From Sorangium aterium (GTDB taxonomy: Bacteria > Myxococcota_A > Polyangia > Polyangiales > Polyangiaceae), in NCBI RefSeq assembly GCF_028368935.1, contig NZ_JAQNDK010000002.1, positions 620,001 to 684,000 of the forward strand: a DNA stretch of 64,000 nt, written 5' to 3'. The first letter of the stretch is position 1, and each line of letters begins with the position of its first letter. Below the pieces are notes generated by a model. That model was given only the letters and a program-made list of their open reading frames with translations. It did not search any database and had not been told where the DNA came from. Shown in pieces: positions 36,984 to 45,443 of the stretch. The translations under genes were made by a program, and so were the position numbers.

Positions 36984-38135
36984 TCAGACCCGGCGCAGCC
37001 TCTCCGCCGCGCGCTCCAGCGTCTCGTCCCGCTTGGCGAAGCAGAACCGCAGGACGGGGCCGGGCTCCACGCCGGAGAGGAACGGGGAGATCGGGATCGA
37101 GGCGACGCCGTGCTCGCGGAGGAGGCGCAGCGCGAAGTCGGCGTCTCGCTCGGCCGTGATCGCGGAGGTGTCGAGCAGCTGGAAATACGTGCCCTCGCAC
37201 GGCAGCGGGCGGAACCGCGAGCCCTCGATGAGCCTTAGGAAGAGATCCCGCTTCGCCTGGTAGAAGGGCGCGAGATCGGCGGCGAGCGGGTCGCGCATCA
37301 CGAGCTCGGCATACGCGTGCTGGATGGCGCCGTTCACCGCGAACGTCACGAACTGGTGCACCCGCTGGATCTCGGCCGAGAGCGCCTGCGGCGCCGCGCA
37401 ATAGCCCACCTTCCAGCCGGTCGTGTGGTACGTCTTGCCGAAGGAGCTGATGACGACGGAGCGCTCCGAGAGCTCCGGATACCGCGCGAGGCTCTCGTGC
37501 CGGCGCCCGTCGAAGAGGATGTGCTCGTAGACCTCGTCGCCGACGACGAGGACGTCCCGCCCGTCCACGACGCGGGCGAGCTCGCGCATGTCGCCGGCCG
37601 ACAGCATCGTTCCGGTCGGGTTGTGCGGAGAGTTGATGAGCAGGAGCCGCGTGCGCGGCGTGAGCGCGCGCCGCACCTCGTCCCAGTCGACGCGGTAGTC
37701 CGGAAAGCGGAGCGTGACGAACACGGGCGTTCCGCCGTTCAGCTGCACGGCCGGCGCGTACGAGTCATAGCAGGGCTGGAACAGGATGACCTCGTCCCCG
37801 GGCCGGACGAACGCGGTGATCGTGCTGAAGATGCCCTCGGTGGCGCCCGAGGTGATCGTGATCTCGGTCGCCGGATCGTAGCGGCGGCCATAGAGCCGCT
37901 CGATCTTCATCGCCAGCGCCTCGCGCAGGGCCAGCACGCCCTGCATGGGGGCATACTGGTTGTGGCCGGCGCGCATGTGGCGGGCGACGGCCTCCACCAG
38001 CTCCGGCGCGCAGTCGAAATCCGGGAAGCCCTGCGACAGGTTGATGGCGCCGTGCTCGTTCGCGAGCCGCGTCATCACCGTGAAGATGCTGACGCCGGTC
38101 GACGGCAGCTTCGATGGGAGCGCGGGCGTGGTCAT
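36984..38135 (-). CDS. PLP-dependent aminotransferase, YbdL (methionine aminotransferase)-like
   Basis: 383 residues of aminotransferase class I. Many stretches match E. coli YbdL: NQYAPMQGVLALREALA, DSYAPAVQLNGG, NSPHNPTGT, VVGDEVYEHI, SSFGKTYHTTGWKVGYC (PLP Lys in FGK), LPCEGTYFQLLD and RFCFAKRDETLERAAERLR. YbdL transfers amino groups from methionine and other amino acids to a keto acid; the preferred substrates here are inferred. It is divergent from an SDR gene and upstream of the acyl-CoA dehydrogenase-like gene. Confidence 0.92.
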   Translation of the reverse strand: MTTPALPSKLPSTGVSIFTVMTRLANEHGAINLSQGFPDFDCAPELVEAVARHMRAGHNQYAPMQGVLALREALAMKIERLYGRRYDPATEITITSGATEGIFSTITAFVRPGDEVILFQPCYDSYAPAVQLNGGTPVFVTLRFPDYRVDWDEVRRALTPRTRLLLINSPHNPTGTMLSAGDMRELARVVDGRDVLVVGDEVYEHILFDGRRHESLARYPELSERSVVISSFGKTYHTTGWKVGYCAAPQALSAEIQRVHQFVTFAVNGAIQHAYAELVMRDPLAADLAPFYQAKRDLFLRLIEGSRFRPLPCEGTYFQLLDTSAITAERDADFALRLLREHGVASIPISPFLSGVEPGPVLRFCFAKRDETLERAAERLRRV

Positions 38136-38370
38136 GGCACGTCCTATATCACCCCTTCAGCCCGGCCGTGCTCCCCGGCGGCGCGCCGCGGAGCGCGAGG
38201 ACCGCGACCGCCGCCGCCGAGACCAGCCTGGCTCGAGGCCGGCGCTCCGCCCGAGGCCGGCTACCGGCTTCACGCCGGTGAGCCGCGCCCGTGATAGCGT
38301 GCGTCCCGCCGGCGCGGGGGGGGGGCGGCGCTCCGTTCCTCTGCGCGCGGCGGAGAGAGAGGGGGACACC

Positions 38371-39096
38371 GTGCGGCTGAAGGACAAGATCGCGCTCATC
38401 ACCGGGGCGAGCAGGGGAATCGGGAAGGCCAGCGCGCTCGCGCTGAGCCGGGAGGGGGCCGTCGTGGTCGGCGTGGCGCGCACCGCGGCCGATCTGTCGG
38501 CGCTCGAGGGGGAGATCCGCGCGGCGGGCGGCCGCGGGCTGATGATCGAGGCCGACGTCACCCGCGCCGCCTCCGTCGCCGCGTGCGTGGAGAGGGCCGT
38601 TGGCGAGCTCGGGAGGGTCGACATCCTCGTCAACAACGCGGGCATCGGCGGATACCGGCCCTTCCTCGAGTGGTCGGAGGACGACTACGACCGCATCATG
38701 GCGACGAACGTGAAGGGGACATGGCTGTTCTGCCGCGAGGTCATCCCCCACATGCGCCGCCAGGGCGGCGGCCACATCATCAACGTCGCGAGCGTCGCCG
38801 GCCTTCAGGGCTATCCGAGCGAGGCCATCTACTGCGCCTCCAAGTTCGCGCAGATGGGCCTGACCCAGGCGCTCGATCGCGAGTTCTGGCAGGAGAACAT
38901 CAAGGTGAGCGCCGTCTGTCCGGGCGGCGTCGAGACCCACTTCGCCCTCGGCGACGGGCGCACCGCCGGCTCGGAGCGCATGCAGGGCTTCTCCACGCCG
39001 GAGGACGTGGCCGAAGCCGTGGTGCTCGCCGCGCTGCCGCGGGACCGCTCGCGCATCGTGCAGATCGTCATGCGGCCGATGAACGAAGCCACGTAG
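38371..39096 (+). CDS. Short-chain dehydrogenase/reductase
   Basis: 241 residues. Rossmann motif ITGASRGIG (about 10-18), NNAG in ILVNNAGIGG, catalytic Ser in NVASVAGLQG and YCASK (Tyr-x3-Lys) are all present. The C-terminus ends in QIVMRPMNEAT, as in SDRs of the 3-ketoacyl reductase type; substrate unknown. Start GTG 38371 has a purine-rich GAGAGAGGGGG upstream. A 234-base divergent region separates it from the aminotransferase gene, and it converges with the TetR gene. Confidence 0.9.
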   Translation: MRLKDKIALITGASRGIGKASALALSREGAVVVGVARTAADLSALEGEIRAAGGRGLMIEADVTRAASVAACVERAVGELGRVDILVNNAGIGGYRPFLEWSEDDYDRIMATNVKGTWLFCREVIPHMRRQGGGHIINVASVAGLQGYPSEAIYCASKFAQMGLTQALDREFWQENIKVSAVCPGGVETHFALGDGRTAGSERMQGFSTPEDVAEAVVLAALPRDRSRIVQIVMRPMNEAT

Positions 39097-39112
39097 AGCG
39101 TGGGCTCGCCCC

Positions 39113-39130
39113 GCGCGCCGCCGGGCGCGC
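39113..39130. terminator. GC hairpin between SDR and TetR genes
   Basis: GCGCGCC (39113-39119) and GGCGCGC (39124-39130) enclose a 4-base loop exactly between the two stop codons. No T-run. Confidence 0.4.
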
Positions 39131-39751
39131 TCAGACCGCGGCGCGCGGCCTCGCCAGCGTCTCCCATGCTGCCATCGCGCAGTCGACGATCGCCCGGAGC
39201 GCCTCGCGCGAGGCGCCGTCGCGGGCCTGGAGGGAGAGGCCCTGGAGCACGGTGGTGTAGAAGGCGGCGAGCGCCGCCGTGTCGGTGCCCGCCGGCACGT
39301 CGCCCTCGACGACGCCGCGATCCAGCCGGCGCCGGAGCGCGTCGAGCGCCGCCCGCCGGCACGCGGCCAGGTAGGCGCGCACGCGCTCGTTCTCCGGCGT
39401 GCCGAGCGTCGCGGCGAGCACGACCATGCAGCCGCTCGGCTTGCCCGGCGTCACGTACCCCTCGACGTTGCCGCGCAGCATCGCCTCGACCGCCCTGCGC
39501 GCCGTCGGCTCGTCGCGCAGGGCCCGGTTCGTCGTCGCGCCCTCGACCTCGGTGTAGAGCTCAACGGCCTCGCGAAACAGCGCCTCCTTGCAGCCAAACG
39601 CGGCGTAGAGGCTCGGCGAGTTGATGCCCATCGCGGCCGTGAGATCGCTGAGCGAGGTGCCCTCGTAGCCCCGCTCCCAGAACACCTCCATCGCCCGCCG
39701 CAAGGCGGCGCTCCGATCGAAGCTGCGAGGGCGACCTCGTCCGACCATCAT
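39131..39751 (-). CDS. TetR/AcrR-family transcriptional regulator
   Basis: 206 residues. N-terminal helix-turn-helix at about 12-60: ALRRAMEVFWERGYEGTSLSDLTAAMGINSPSLYAAFGCKEALF, the usual TetR pattern. The C-terminal ligand domain begins near residue 75. Starts 39751 or 39748; AAAGGT lies upstream. It is divergent from an SDR gene over 105 AT-richer bases with an inverted repeat, so it very likely represses that gene. Confidence 0.92.
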   Translation of the reverse strand: MMVGRGRPRSFDRSAALRRAMEVFWERGYEGTSLSDLTAAMGINSPSLYAAFGCKEALFREAVELYTEVEGATTNRALRDEPTARRAVEAMLRGNVEGYVTPGKPSGCMVVLAATLGTPENERVRAYLAACRRAALDALRRRLDRGVVEGDVPAGTDTAALAAFYTTVLQGLSLQARDGASREALRAIVDCAMAAWETLARPRAAV

Positions 39752-39793
39752 CGAGACCTTTCTGTAGTTCTGTGACAATCGATAAAAAAAGGA

Positions 39794-39823
39794 TTGACCA
39801 CCGGTCACGGGACAGACTATACA
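39794..39823 (+). promoter_or_regulatory. Sigma-70-like promoter for the SDR gene
   Basis: TTGACC (39794-39799), an 18-base spacer and TATACA (39818-39823) fit a sigma-70-type promoter, 34 bases before the start codon, in the only clearly low-GC stretch of the area. Confidence 0.5.
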
Positions 39824-39845
39824 TTCTGTATCGATCTGTACAGAA
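39824..39845. promoter_or_regulatory. Inverted repeat, candidate TetR operator
   Basis: TTCTGTA (39824-39830) and TACAGAA (39839-39845) flank 8 bases, directly after the -10 element of the SDR promoter. A further TTCTGTA-like half-site occurs at about 39760-39766 next to the TetR start codon. Confidence 0.5.
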
Positions 39846-39856
39846 AAGAGGCAACC

Positions 39857-40597
39857 ATGGCGGAGTTTGCAGGCAAGGTGGCGCTGGTGACCGGGGGCAG
39901 CCGCGGGATTGGCGCGGCGATCGTCAAGCGGCTGGCGCGGGGCGGGGCGGATGTGGCGCTGACGTACGTGAGCGCCGCGGACAAGGGGCGCTCGGTGATC
40001 GCCGACGTCGAGGCGGCCGGTCGGCGGGGGATGGCGATCGCGGCGGATACCGCGGATCCGGCGGCGATCGTCGGCGCGGTCGAGCGGACGGTGGCCGAGT
40101 TCGGCAGGCTGGACATCCTCGTCAACAACGCCGGCGTCGCCATCATGGCGCCGATCGAGGCCGTGACGCTCGCGGACCTGGACAAGACGCTGGGGATCCA
40201 TGTTCGGGGCGTCTTCCTCGCCTCGCAGGCCGCGGCGCGGCACATGGGCGCCGGCGGGCGCATCATCAGCATGGGCAGCTGCCTCGCCGACCGGGTGCCG
40301 GGGCCGGGAATCGCGCTGTACTCCATGAGCAAGTCCGCGCTGATCGGCCTCACGAAGGGCCTCGCCCGCGATCTCGGGCCGCGCGGCATCACCGCCAACC
40401 TCATCCAGCCCGGCCCGATCGACACGGACATGAACCCGGCCAACGGCGCTGGGGCGGATATGCAGCGGAGCATGCTCGCGCTCGGTCACTACGGCAGCAC
40501 CGACGACATCGCCGCCACGGTCGCTCACCTTGCCGGCGAAGGCGGGCGCTTCATCACCGGAGCGACGATCACCATCGACGGCGGGTTCACGGCCTGA
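39857..40597 (+). CDS. Short-chain dehydrogenase/reductase under a divergent TetR regulator
   Basis: 246 residues. TGGSRGIGAAI (about 11-21), NNAGVAIM, catalytic Ser in SMGSCLAD and YSMSK (Tyr-x3-Lys), and the C-terminal TGATITIDGGF typical of FabG-like SDRs. Substrate unknown; in comparable TetR-paired loci these enzymes act on quinones or carbonyl compounds. ATG 39857 with AGAGG upstream. It is not closely related to the SDR at 38371. Confidence 0.92.
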   Translation: MAEFAGKVALVTGGSRGIGAAIVKRLARGGADVALTYVSAADKGRSVIADVEAAGRRGMAIAADTADPAAIVGAVERTVAEFGRLDILVNNAGVAIMAPIEAVTLADLDKTLGIHVRGVFLASQAAARHMGAGGRIISMGSCLADRVPGPGIALYSMSKSALIGLTKGLARDLGPRGITANLIQPGPIDTDMNPANGAGADMQRSMLALGHYGSTDDIAATVAHLAGEGGRFITGATITIDGGFTA

Positions 40598-40713
40598 GGG
40601 GGCCGCGCGGCCCGCCATGGCGCCGCCACCCGCTCGATGTGCATGACGCACGCGGGTATCCCGTAATCTCGGTCTTCTCCTCGCTGGCACGCGATCTGCC
40701 GTGCGTGCGATGC

Positions 40714-41676
40714 ATGGGAGACGCGGACATCACCTTGCGCCACCTCGCCCGGAGGCGCCCCGGGGACCTGGCGCGCGCCTTCGTCCCGGAGGGCCATCAC
40801 ACCGAGGTCGTCGGCTGGGTGGACAGCCAGGTCACGAACATCGAGCGCCGCCTCGACAAGGCGCTGCGCCTGCAGGTCGACGGCGAGCCGCGGGTGCTGC
40901 ATGTCGAGTTCTGCTTCGCGCTCCGTGACGACGTGCCGGATCGCGTCCTCGAATACCTCGGCTTCCTCTTCGCCGCGCTCCGCCTCGAAGCCCCCGGTGA
41001 GCCTGTGCCGCCGATCGAGAGCGTCGTTGTTGTCCTCTCGGGCAGAAAGCGGCGCTTGCGCGCGACGGGCCAGCGCTGCACCGCGTGGCCAGGTCGGCCG
41101 TTCAGCGGGACGCACTTCCGCGTGGACGCCGTCTACCAGCGCACGGTCGCGGAGCTCCGTGCGCGCGGCAGCGTGCTCTGGCTGGTGTTCGCCCCGCTGG
41201 CGCGGGACGCGACCGCGGCGGCGCTGCGGGAGGTCGTCGCAGAGATCCACGCGGGGGCGAAGGCCGCGGCGGAGCGGGCCGAGCTGTACACGGCGCTGCT
41301 GGTGATGGCCGCGATCGATCCCTGGGGGCATAATCTGCGGAAGGAGCTCATCGACATGGTGGAGGACAAGGAAGAGGGGCTGCTCCGGCGCACGCCGATC
41401 ATCGGAGAGATGATCATCGAGGCCGAGCGACGAGGTGAGTTGCGAGGCGAGCTGCGAGGCGAGCTTCGTGGTGAAGAACGAGCGCAGGAGGCGATTGCAG
41501 AGCTGCTTGGCCGCCTCTTCGCGCGGCGGATCGGGCGACGGCCGACGGCGGAAGAAGAGCGCTCGATCCTCGAGCGAGCCCGCGCGAACGGCCCGGGTGA
41601 GGTCACGGATGCCTTGCTCGATCTCGAGGGCGAGGCGCTGGTTCGCTGGCTCGCGGAGCCGATTCGCCGCTCGTGA
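40714..41676 (+). CDS. Rpn-family-like (PD-(D/E)XK nuclease/putative transposase) protein, copy 1
   Basis: 320 residues. The N-terminal domain (DKALRLQVDGEPRVLHVEFCFA, about 47-70) resembles the PD-(D/E)XK core of Rpn/transposase_31-like proteins, which promote recombination. A middle segment (WLVFAPLARDATAAALREVV) is followed by a tandem of RGEL units typical of the C-terminal region of this broad family, then AIAELLGRLFARRIGRRPT. It is highly similar to the gene at 45444. ATG 40714 was chosen because an upstream in-frame start is not shared between copies. Family assignment is by resemblance; nuclease activity is not shown. Confidence 0.72.
   Translation: MGDADITLRHLARRRPGDLARAFVPEGHHTEVVGWVDSQVTNIERRLDKALRLQVDGEPRVLHVEFCFALRDDVPDRVLEYLGFLFAALRLEAPGEPVPPIESVVVVLSGRKRRLRATGQRCTAWPGRPFSGTHFRVDAVYQRTVAELRARGSVLWLVFAPLARDATAAALREVVAEIHAGAKAAAERAELYTALLVMAAIDPWGHNLRKELIDMVEDKEEGLLRRTPIIGEMIIEAERRGELRGELRGELRGEERAQEAIAELLGRLFARRIGRRPTAEEERSILERARANGPGEVTDALLDLEGEALVRWLAEPIRRS
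41431..41478 (+). repeat. 12-bp tandem repeats, four units (copy 1)
   Basis: Units of the type CGAGGCGAGCTG encode RGEL/RGEE. Copy 2 of the gene has six units at the same place. Confidence 0.75.
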
Positions 41677-41721
41677 GCTCTCGCATGAGGAGCGGAGACC
41701 GGGCACGTGGCCGTCGCGCGG

Positions 41722-41737
41722 CGCCCCGCCCGGGGCG
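41722..41737. terminator. GC hairpin between convergent genes
   Basis: CGCCCC (41722-41727) and GGGGCG (41732-41737) enclose four bases between the Rpn-like and the cytochrome-like gene ends. No T-run. Confidence 0.35.
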
Positions 41738-41764
41738 ACAGGGTTCAGGCCGGTCGCGCCGCCC

Positions 41765-43909
41765 TCAGAGCGACTCCAGGTAAGCGACCAGGGCGCGCCG
41801 ATCCCCCGCTGACAGGTGGGCCGTGTGGCCCATGGACCCGTCCACCCCCTCGATCAGCGCGAGCAGCGTCGGGTAACGGCCGTCGTGGTAGTACGGCGCG
41901 GACCGGCCCACGAAGCGCAGCGAGGGCGTCTCGAAGGAGCGCTCCGTCTCGAACCGCGTCGCGCTCCGCACGTCGTGCCGCGCGCCGTCGGTGGTCAGCT
42001 CGTCGCCGACATGGCAGCTCGAGCAGCCCGCCTCACGGGCCTGGAAGAGCTCCTCGCCGCGCGCTGCGAGCGCCGAGCGGGCGCCGGCCGCCGCGGCTGC
42101 AGTCTCTGCGGCCGCCGCTTCTGCGGCGCCGGCCGGCGCCGCCACGAGCGCGGCGCGCTCCTCGGCCGTGAGGACCGCCGCCTCGGCGGGCGGCTCCATG
42201 CCGCGGAGGTACGCGAAGATGGCGTCGCGCTCCTTCGCGCTCAAGCCGGTGCCCGCGAGGCGGGACATGGTGCGGGCGAAGTGGCTCTCCAGGTCCTTCT
42301 TGCCGCCTTCCCAGCCGTACGGGGCGGTGCCATCGAGCCGCCCCATGAGCATCGGTGTCTGGCGCGGGCCCTCCGGCGTCGACCAGGTGAGCGCGTCGTC
42401 GCGGCCGTCGGGGTGGCAGCTGGCGCAGGCGCGGCCGTCGAACGCGATGCGACGGCCGCCGGCCGCGTGGAAGAGCCGCTGGCCCTCCGCGCGCTGCTCG
42501 TCGAGGCGCGACGCGCGGGGCAGGGCGATGACCGGCAGCTCGCCGGTGAGCTCCTTGCCGGTGGCGCTGATCGAGGCCTGCCCCGGCGCGCGCGCGGCGG
42601 GCAGGATCGTCAGCGCGCCGTCGAACCGGGAGAAGACCACGGCGCGCCGGCGCGCGCTGTCGACGGCGACGGCGGTGGGCCCGGCGCCCACGCGGGCGCG
42701 GAAGAGCTCGCGATCCCGCACCGATCCGGTCCGCGGTGGCTTGCCGGGGATCTCGGCGCGGGCGTCGTAGGCGATCACCTGGTCGTGGCCGAGGCAGGTG
42801 ACGAGCAGGACCTCATCCCCGGGCTCGAACGCTGCCGCGCGCGGGAGCCGGCAGCCGCGGAGCCCGAGGTGGGCCGAGACCGGCGGGACGTCCGCGTGTT
42901 CGCCCATCGCGTCGACGACAGCGATGTGCTCGATCGCGGTCTGGACGAGCGCGCTGCCATAACCTCCGGCGCCCGTCGTGGGCCCCGGATCGACGAGCGC
43001 GATGGGCGCGAAGACCGCGCCGCTCGCCGAGCGCGCCAGCGCGAAGCCCTGGGATCCGCGGCGATCCACGTTCACCGTCGGGCGGCGCATCTGGAACGGC
43101 GCCCCGTCTTCCAGATCGAAGGGCACTTTCCGCGAGGGCCCGCTCGAGCTGCGGGGGAACGGCGCCGCGGGCTTCGACGTCGATATCCGGGCGCGCCGCT
43201 CCACCCCGTCGGTCGACAGCTCCCGCGCGCCCGTCGGCGCGCCGCCTTCGTCGAGCGTCACGACGCTGATGCGGCCGCCGACCGCGTGGGAGACGAACGC
43301 GCGCCGGCCGTCGCTCGACGCGACGACCGCGCTGGGATCCCGGGCGAGCGGGAGCTCGCCGGTGCGCCGGAGGTCGGCGGTCGCGAGGCTGGTCAGCGCG
43401 TGGCCCCACCGGCTCGCGACGAGCAGCGTGGCGCGGTCCGGCGTCATCGCGAGGCCCACCGGCTCGCTCGCCACGGGCACCAGGCACCTTCGCTCGAGCG
43501 GGGCGGCAGGGCCCACCGGCTCCAGCACCTCGAGCAGGGCGCGGTCGCGCAGCGAGGCCACGACGCGGCCGTCACCCAGCACGATCACCTGCGCGGGCCG
43601 GCCCGCGAGCGGCGTGCGCGCGAGGGCGGCGCGGGCGTCGATGTCGACGGTGTGGAGGGCGGCGTCGTCCTCGTCGGCGACGAAGGCGAGGGTGCGTCCG
43701 CCGAGGTCCGCGAGGGCGACGCCGGAGCCGGCGTGGGTCGAGTCGAGGGGCGCGGGCGCCGGGCCCGCCGCGCGCCGGGCGCAGGTGGGCGGCGGCGGCG
43801 CCTTGGCCGCGACAGGGGGGCTGGGCGGCGGCGCCGGGGCCGGGTCGCGCGGGGAGGGGGCGCAGGCGAGGGCGAGGAGGGCGAGGGCGGTCGGAGCGGC
43901 GGCTCTCAT
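41765..43909 (-). CDS. Di-haem cytochrome c / beta-propeller lipoprotein
   Basis: 714 residues. Signal peptide with lipobox LALAC and a Pro-rich linker. The first 450 residues show YVTN/WD40-like propeller strands (GRTLAFVADEDDAALHTVDI, PDRATLLVASRWGHALTSLA, DGRRAFVSHAVGGRISVVTL). The C-terminal 230 residues carry two c-type haem motifs, CASCH and CSSCH, in a cytochrome-c-peroxidase/MauG-like arrangement (GRACASCHPDGRDD… and APYYHDGRYPTLLALIEGV). The role may be peroxidase-like or periplasmic electron transfer; no partner is adjacent. It is divergent from the Roadblock-like gene and convergent with the Rpn copy. Confidence 0.85.
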   Translation of the reverse strand: MRAAAPTALALLALACAPSPRDPAPAPPPSPPVAAKAPPPPTCARRAAGPAPAPLDSTHAGSGVALADLGGRTLAFVADEDDAALHTVDIDARAALARTPLAGRPAQVIVLGDGRVVASLRDRALLEVLEPVGPAAPLERRCLVPVASEPVGLAMTPDRATLLVASRWGHALTSLATADLRRTGELPLARDPSAVVASSDGRRAFVSHAVGGRISVVTLDEGGAPTGARELSTDGVERRARISTSKPAAPFPRSSSGPSRKVPFDLEDGAPFQMRRPTVNVDRRGSQGFALARSASGAVFAPIALVDPGPTTGAGGYGSALVQTAIEHIAVVDAMGEHADVPPVSAHLGLRGCRLPRAAAFEPGDEVLLVTCLGHDQVIAYDARAEIPGKPPRTGSVRDRELFRARVGAGPTAVAVDSARRRAVVFSRFDGALTILPAARAPGQASISATGKELTGELPVIALPRASRLDEQRAEGQRLFHAAGGRRIAFDGRACASCHPDGRDDALTWSTPEGPRQTPMLMGRLDGTAPYGWEGGKKDLESHFARTMSRLAGTGLSAKERDAIFAYLRGMEPPAEAAVLTAEERAALVAAPAGAAEAAAAETAAAAAGARSALAARGEELFQAREAGCSSCHVGDELTTDGARHDVRSATRFETERSFETPSLRFVGRSAPYYHDGRYPTLLALIEGVDGSMGHTAHLSAGDRRALVAYLESL

Positions 43910-44047
43910 GCCTGGACCATCGGCCCAGCGGGCGAGAGTGTGACAGGGGCATCGCCGCGGGGTCGTCGCTCGCCTGGCCTGGCCGGGCCGGGCTGGAGCT
44001 CCGGAGGATGAGCCTGCCTGCTTTCGCGAAGGGTCTACACTGGATGC

Positions 44048-44491
44048 ATGCCCCTCAGCGACGACATCCCCGAGTGGAAGGCGCTGCGCGACACCATGAG
44101 CGATCTGGTGGCCCGCGCCGGCGCCGCCGCCGCGGCCGTGATCGATGAATCGAACAACATCTGGTGTGCCTGGCCGGTCGCGCCCACGGTGCTCCCGCTC
44201 GCCGCGCGCTTTGCCGAGCGGGAGATGGCCGCTCGGTCGGGTCCACCCTTGCGGCGGGGCGGCCGGCTCCGCGTGGCTCGCCCCGCCGCTCCTCCCGAGG
44301 ACTCGTACCTCGCCGAGTCGTTCGGAGGGATTTACGTGCTGGTGCTGTGGTTCAAGGCTCCGTTCGACGCGGATTTCCAGCGCGCGCGTTTGCGGCGCGA
44401 GCTCCCCCGGATCGAGGCGCAGACGGTCGCGCTGCCGCCTCCGGATGGGCCGGAGGCCGGCGAGGGCGCTGCGAGGATGCGCATTCCATAG
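44048..44491 (+). CDS. Small protein, possibly Roadblock/LC7-like
   Basis: 147 residues. The segment LRDTMSDLVARAGAAAAAVIDESNNIWCAW and the later SFGGIYVLVLWFKAPFDADFQRARLRREL give an alpha-beta-beta…beta-helix pattern reminiscent of Roadblock/LC7 (MglB-like) folds. The resemblance is weak and the C-terminal 35 residues look disordered. It may bind a small GTPase, but no such gene is nearby. ATG 44048; ATG 44044 lies in another frame. Reading frame statistics agree with a real gene. Confidence 0.5.
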   Translation: MPLSDDIPEWKALRDTMSDLVARAGAAAAAVIDESNNIWCAWPVAPTVLPLAARFAEREMAARSGPPLRRGGRLRVARPAAPPEDSYLAESFGGIYVLVLWFKAPFDADFQRARLRRELPRIEAQTVALPPPDGPEAGEGAARMRIP

Positions 44492-44689
44492 ATCAGATGG
44501 GCGCGTGGGCATCGTGAATCCGGGACTCGAGTGGCCAACTGGGACGCTTGACAGCGCGGGTCAGGCGTCGGATACGCTATTTATCCACCAGGCGTGGGAG
44601 CGGCGCGACGGGGCTGGGTTGGAGCTCAAGGCGCTCCACGCGCCGGACCCGCATCGACACGGAACGGTTCTCGGATCGGAGAAGCAAGC

Positions 44690-45334
44690 ATGTCAGATGC
44701 TCTAGGAGAGCTCGTCAAGCCCGTCATCGTCGGCCGCTCCAGCTCGCACTTCACGCGTGTGACGCGGATCTTCGCCTCGGAGATGGGGGTCGACCATTCG
44801 CTCGAGGTCGTGCGGGACCTCATGTCGTCCAACGCGGCGGACTACGGGGGCAACCCCGCGCTCAAGATGCCGGCTCTCCGGACATCCCGCGGCGTGTGGT
44901 TCGGCGCGCTCAATATCTGCCGTGAGCTGTCGCGGCAGTCGAAGCGCGCGGTACGCACGGTATGGCCGGAGGACCTCGACCAACCCCTGCTCGCGAACGC
45001 CCAGGAGCTCGTCGTTCATGCGATGGCGACGGAGGTCGGGCTGATCATGGCGGGCGCCGCCGGGGCCGGCGACGGAAGCGCGCACCATGCCAAGCAGCGA
45101 AAGAGCCTCATGAACACCATGTCATGGCTGGAGGACAACGCGGGTCACGCGCTCGCCGCGCTCCCGCCGGACCGGGATCTGAGCTATCTGGAGGTCGCGC
45201 TGTTCTGCCTCGTCACGCATCTGGAGTTCCGGCGCGTCCTGCCGACCGATCCCTATCCCGCGCTGAACGGCTTCTGTCGAGAGTTCGCGGCGCGGGCGTC
45301 CGCCGGCGAGACCACCTACAGGTTCGACCCCTGA
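44690..45334 (+). CDS. Glutathione S-transferase-like protein
   Basis: 214 residues. The N-terminal 75 residues fit a thioredoxin-fold GST domain (VGRSSSHFTRVTRIFASEMG, NPALKMPALRT, ALNICRELSR); Ser residues sit where the catalytic Ser/Cys would be. The C-terminal part is helical (LSYLEVALFCLVTHLEFRRV). Likely a GST of unknown substrate. It lies between the small Roadblock-like gene and Rpn copy 2, on the same strand as both. Confidence 0.75.
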   Translation: MSDALGELVKPVIVGRSSSHFTRVTRIFASEMGVDHSLEVVRDLMSSNAADYGGNPALKMPALRTSRGVWFGALNICRELSRQSKRAVRTVWPEDLDQPLLANAQELVVHAMATEVGLIMAGAAGAGDGSAHHAKQRKSLMNTMSWLEDNAGHALAALPPDRDLSYLEVALFCLVTHLEFRRVLPTDPYPALNGFCREFAARASAGETTYRFDP

Positions 45335-45443
45335 GCGCAGCCCGCCATGGCGCCGCCACCCGCCCAGCGCGCATACCTCATGCTGGGAGCCCGTGATTTC
45401 GGCCTCCTCCTCCCTGGCATGCGATCTGCCGGGGACGCCACGC

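Larger units (their letters stand above)
40610..41676 (+). repeat. Direct repeat copy 1 (Rpn-like gene plus leader)
   Basis: The segment from GCCCGCCATGGCGCCGCCAC near 40612 to the end of the Rpn-like gene is repeated at 45342-46421 in the same orientation. Similarity starts about 100 bases before the start codon, with few gaps except in the 12-bp repeats. Confidence 0.75.

Noticed and set aside
40685-40700. Sigma-54-like promoter (TGGCAC and TGCC) before Rpn copy 1
   Set aside because: The second element does not match TTGCA and lies only 13 bases from the start codon; copy 2 differs at the key bases.
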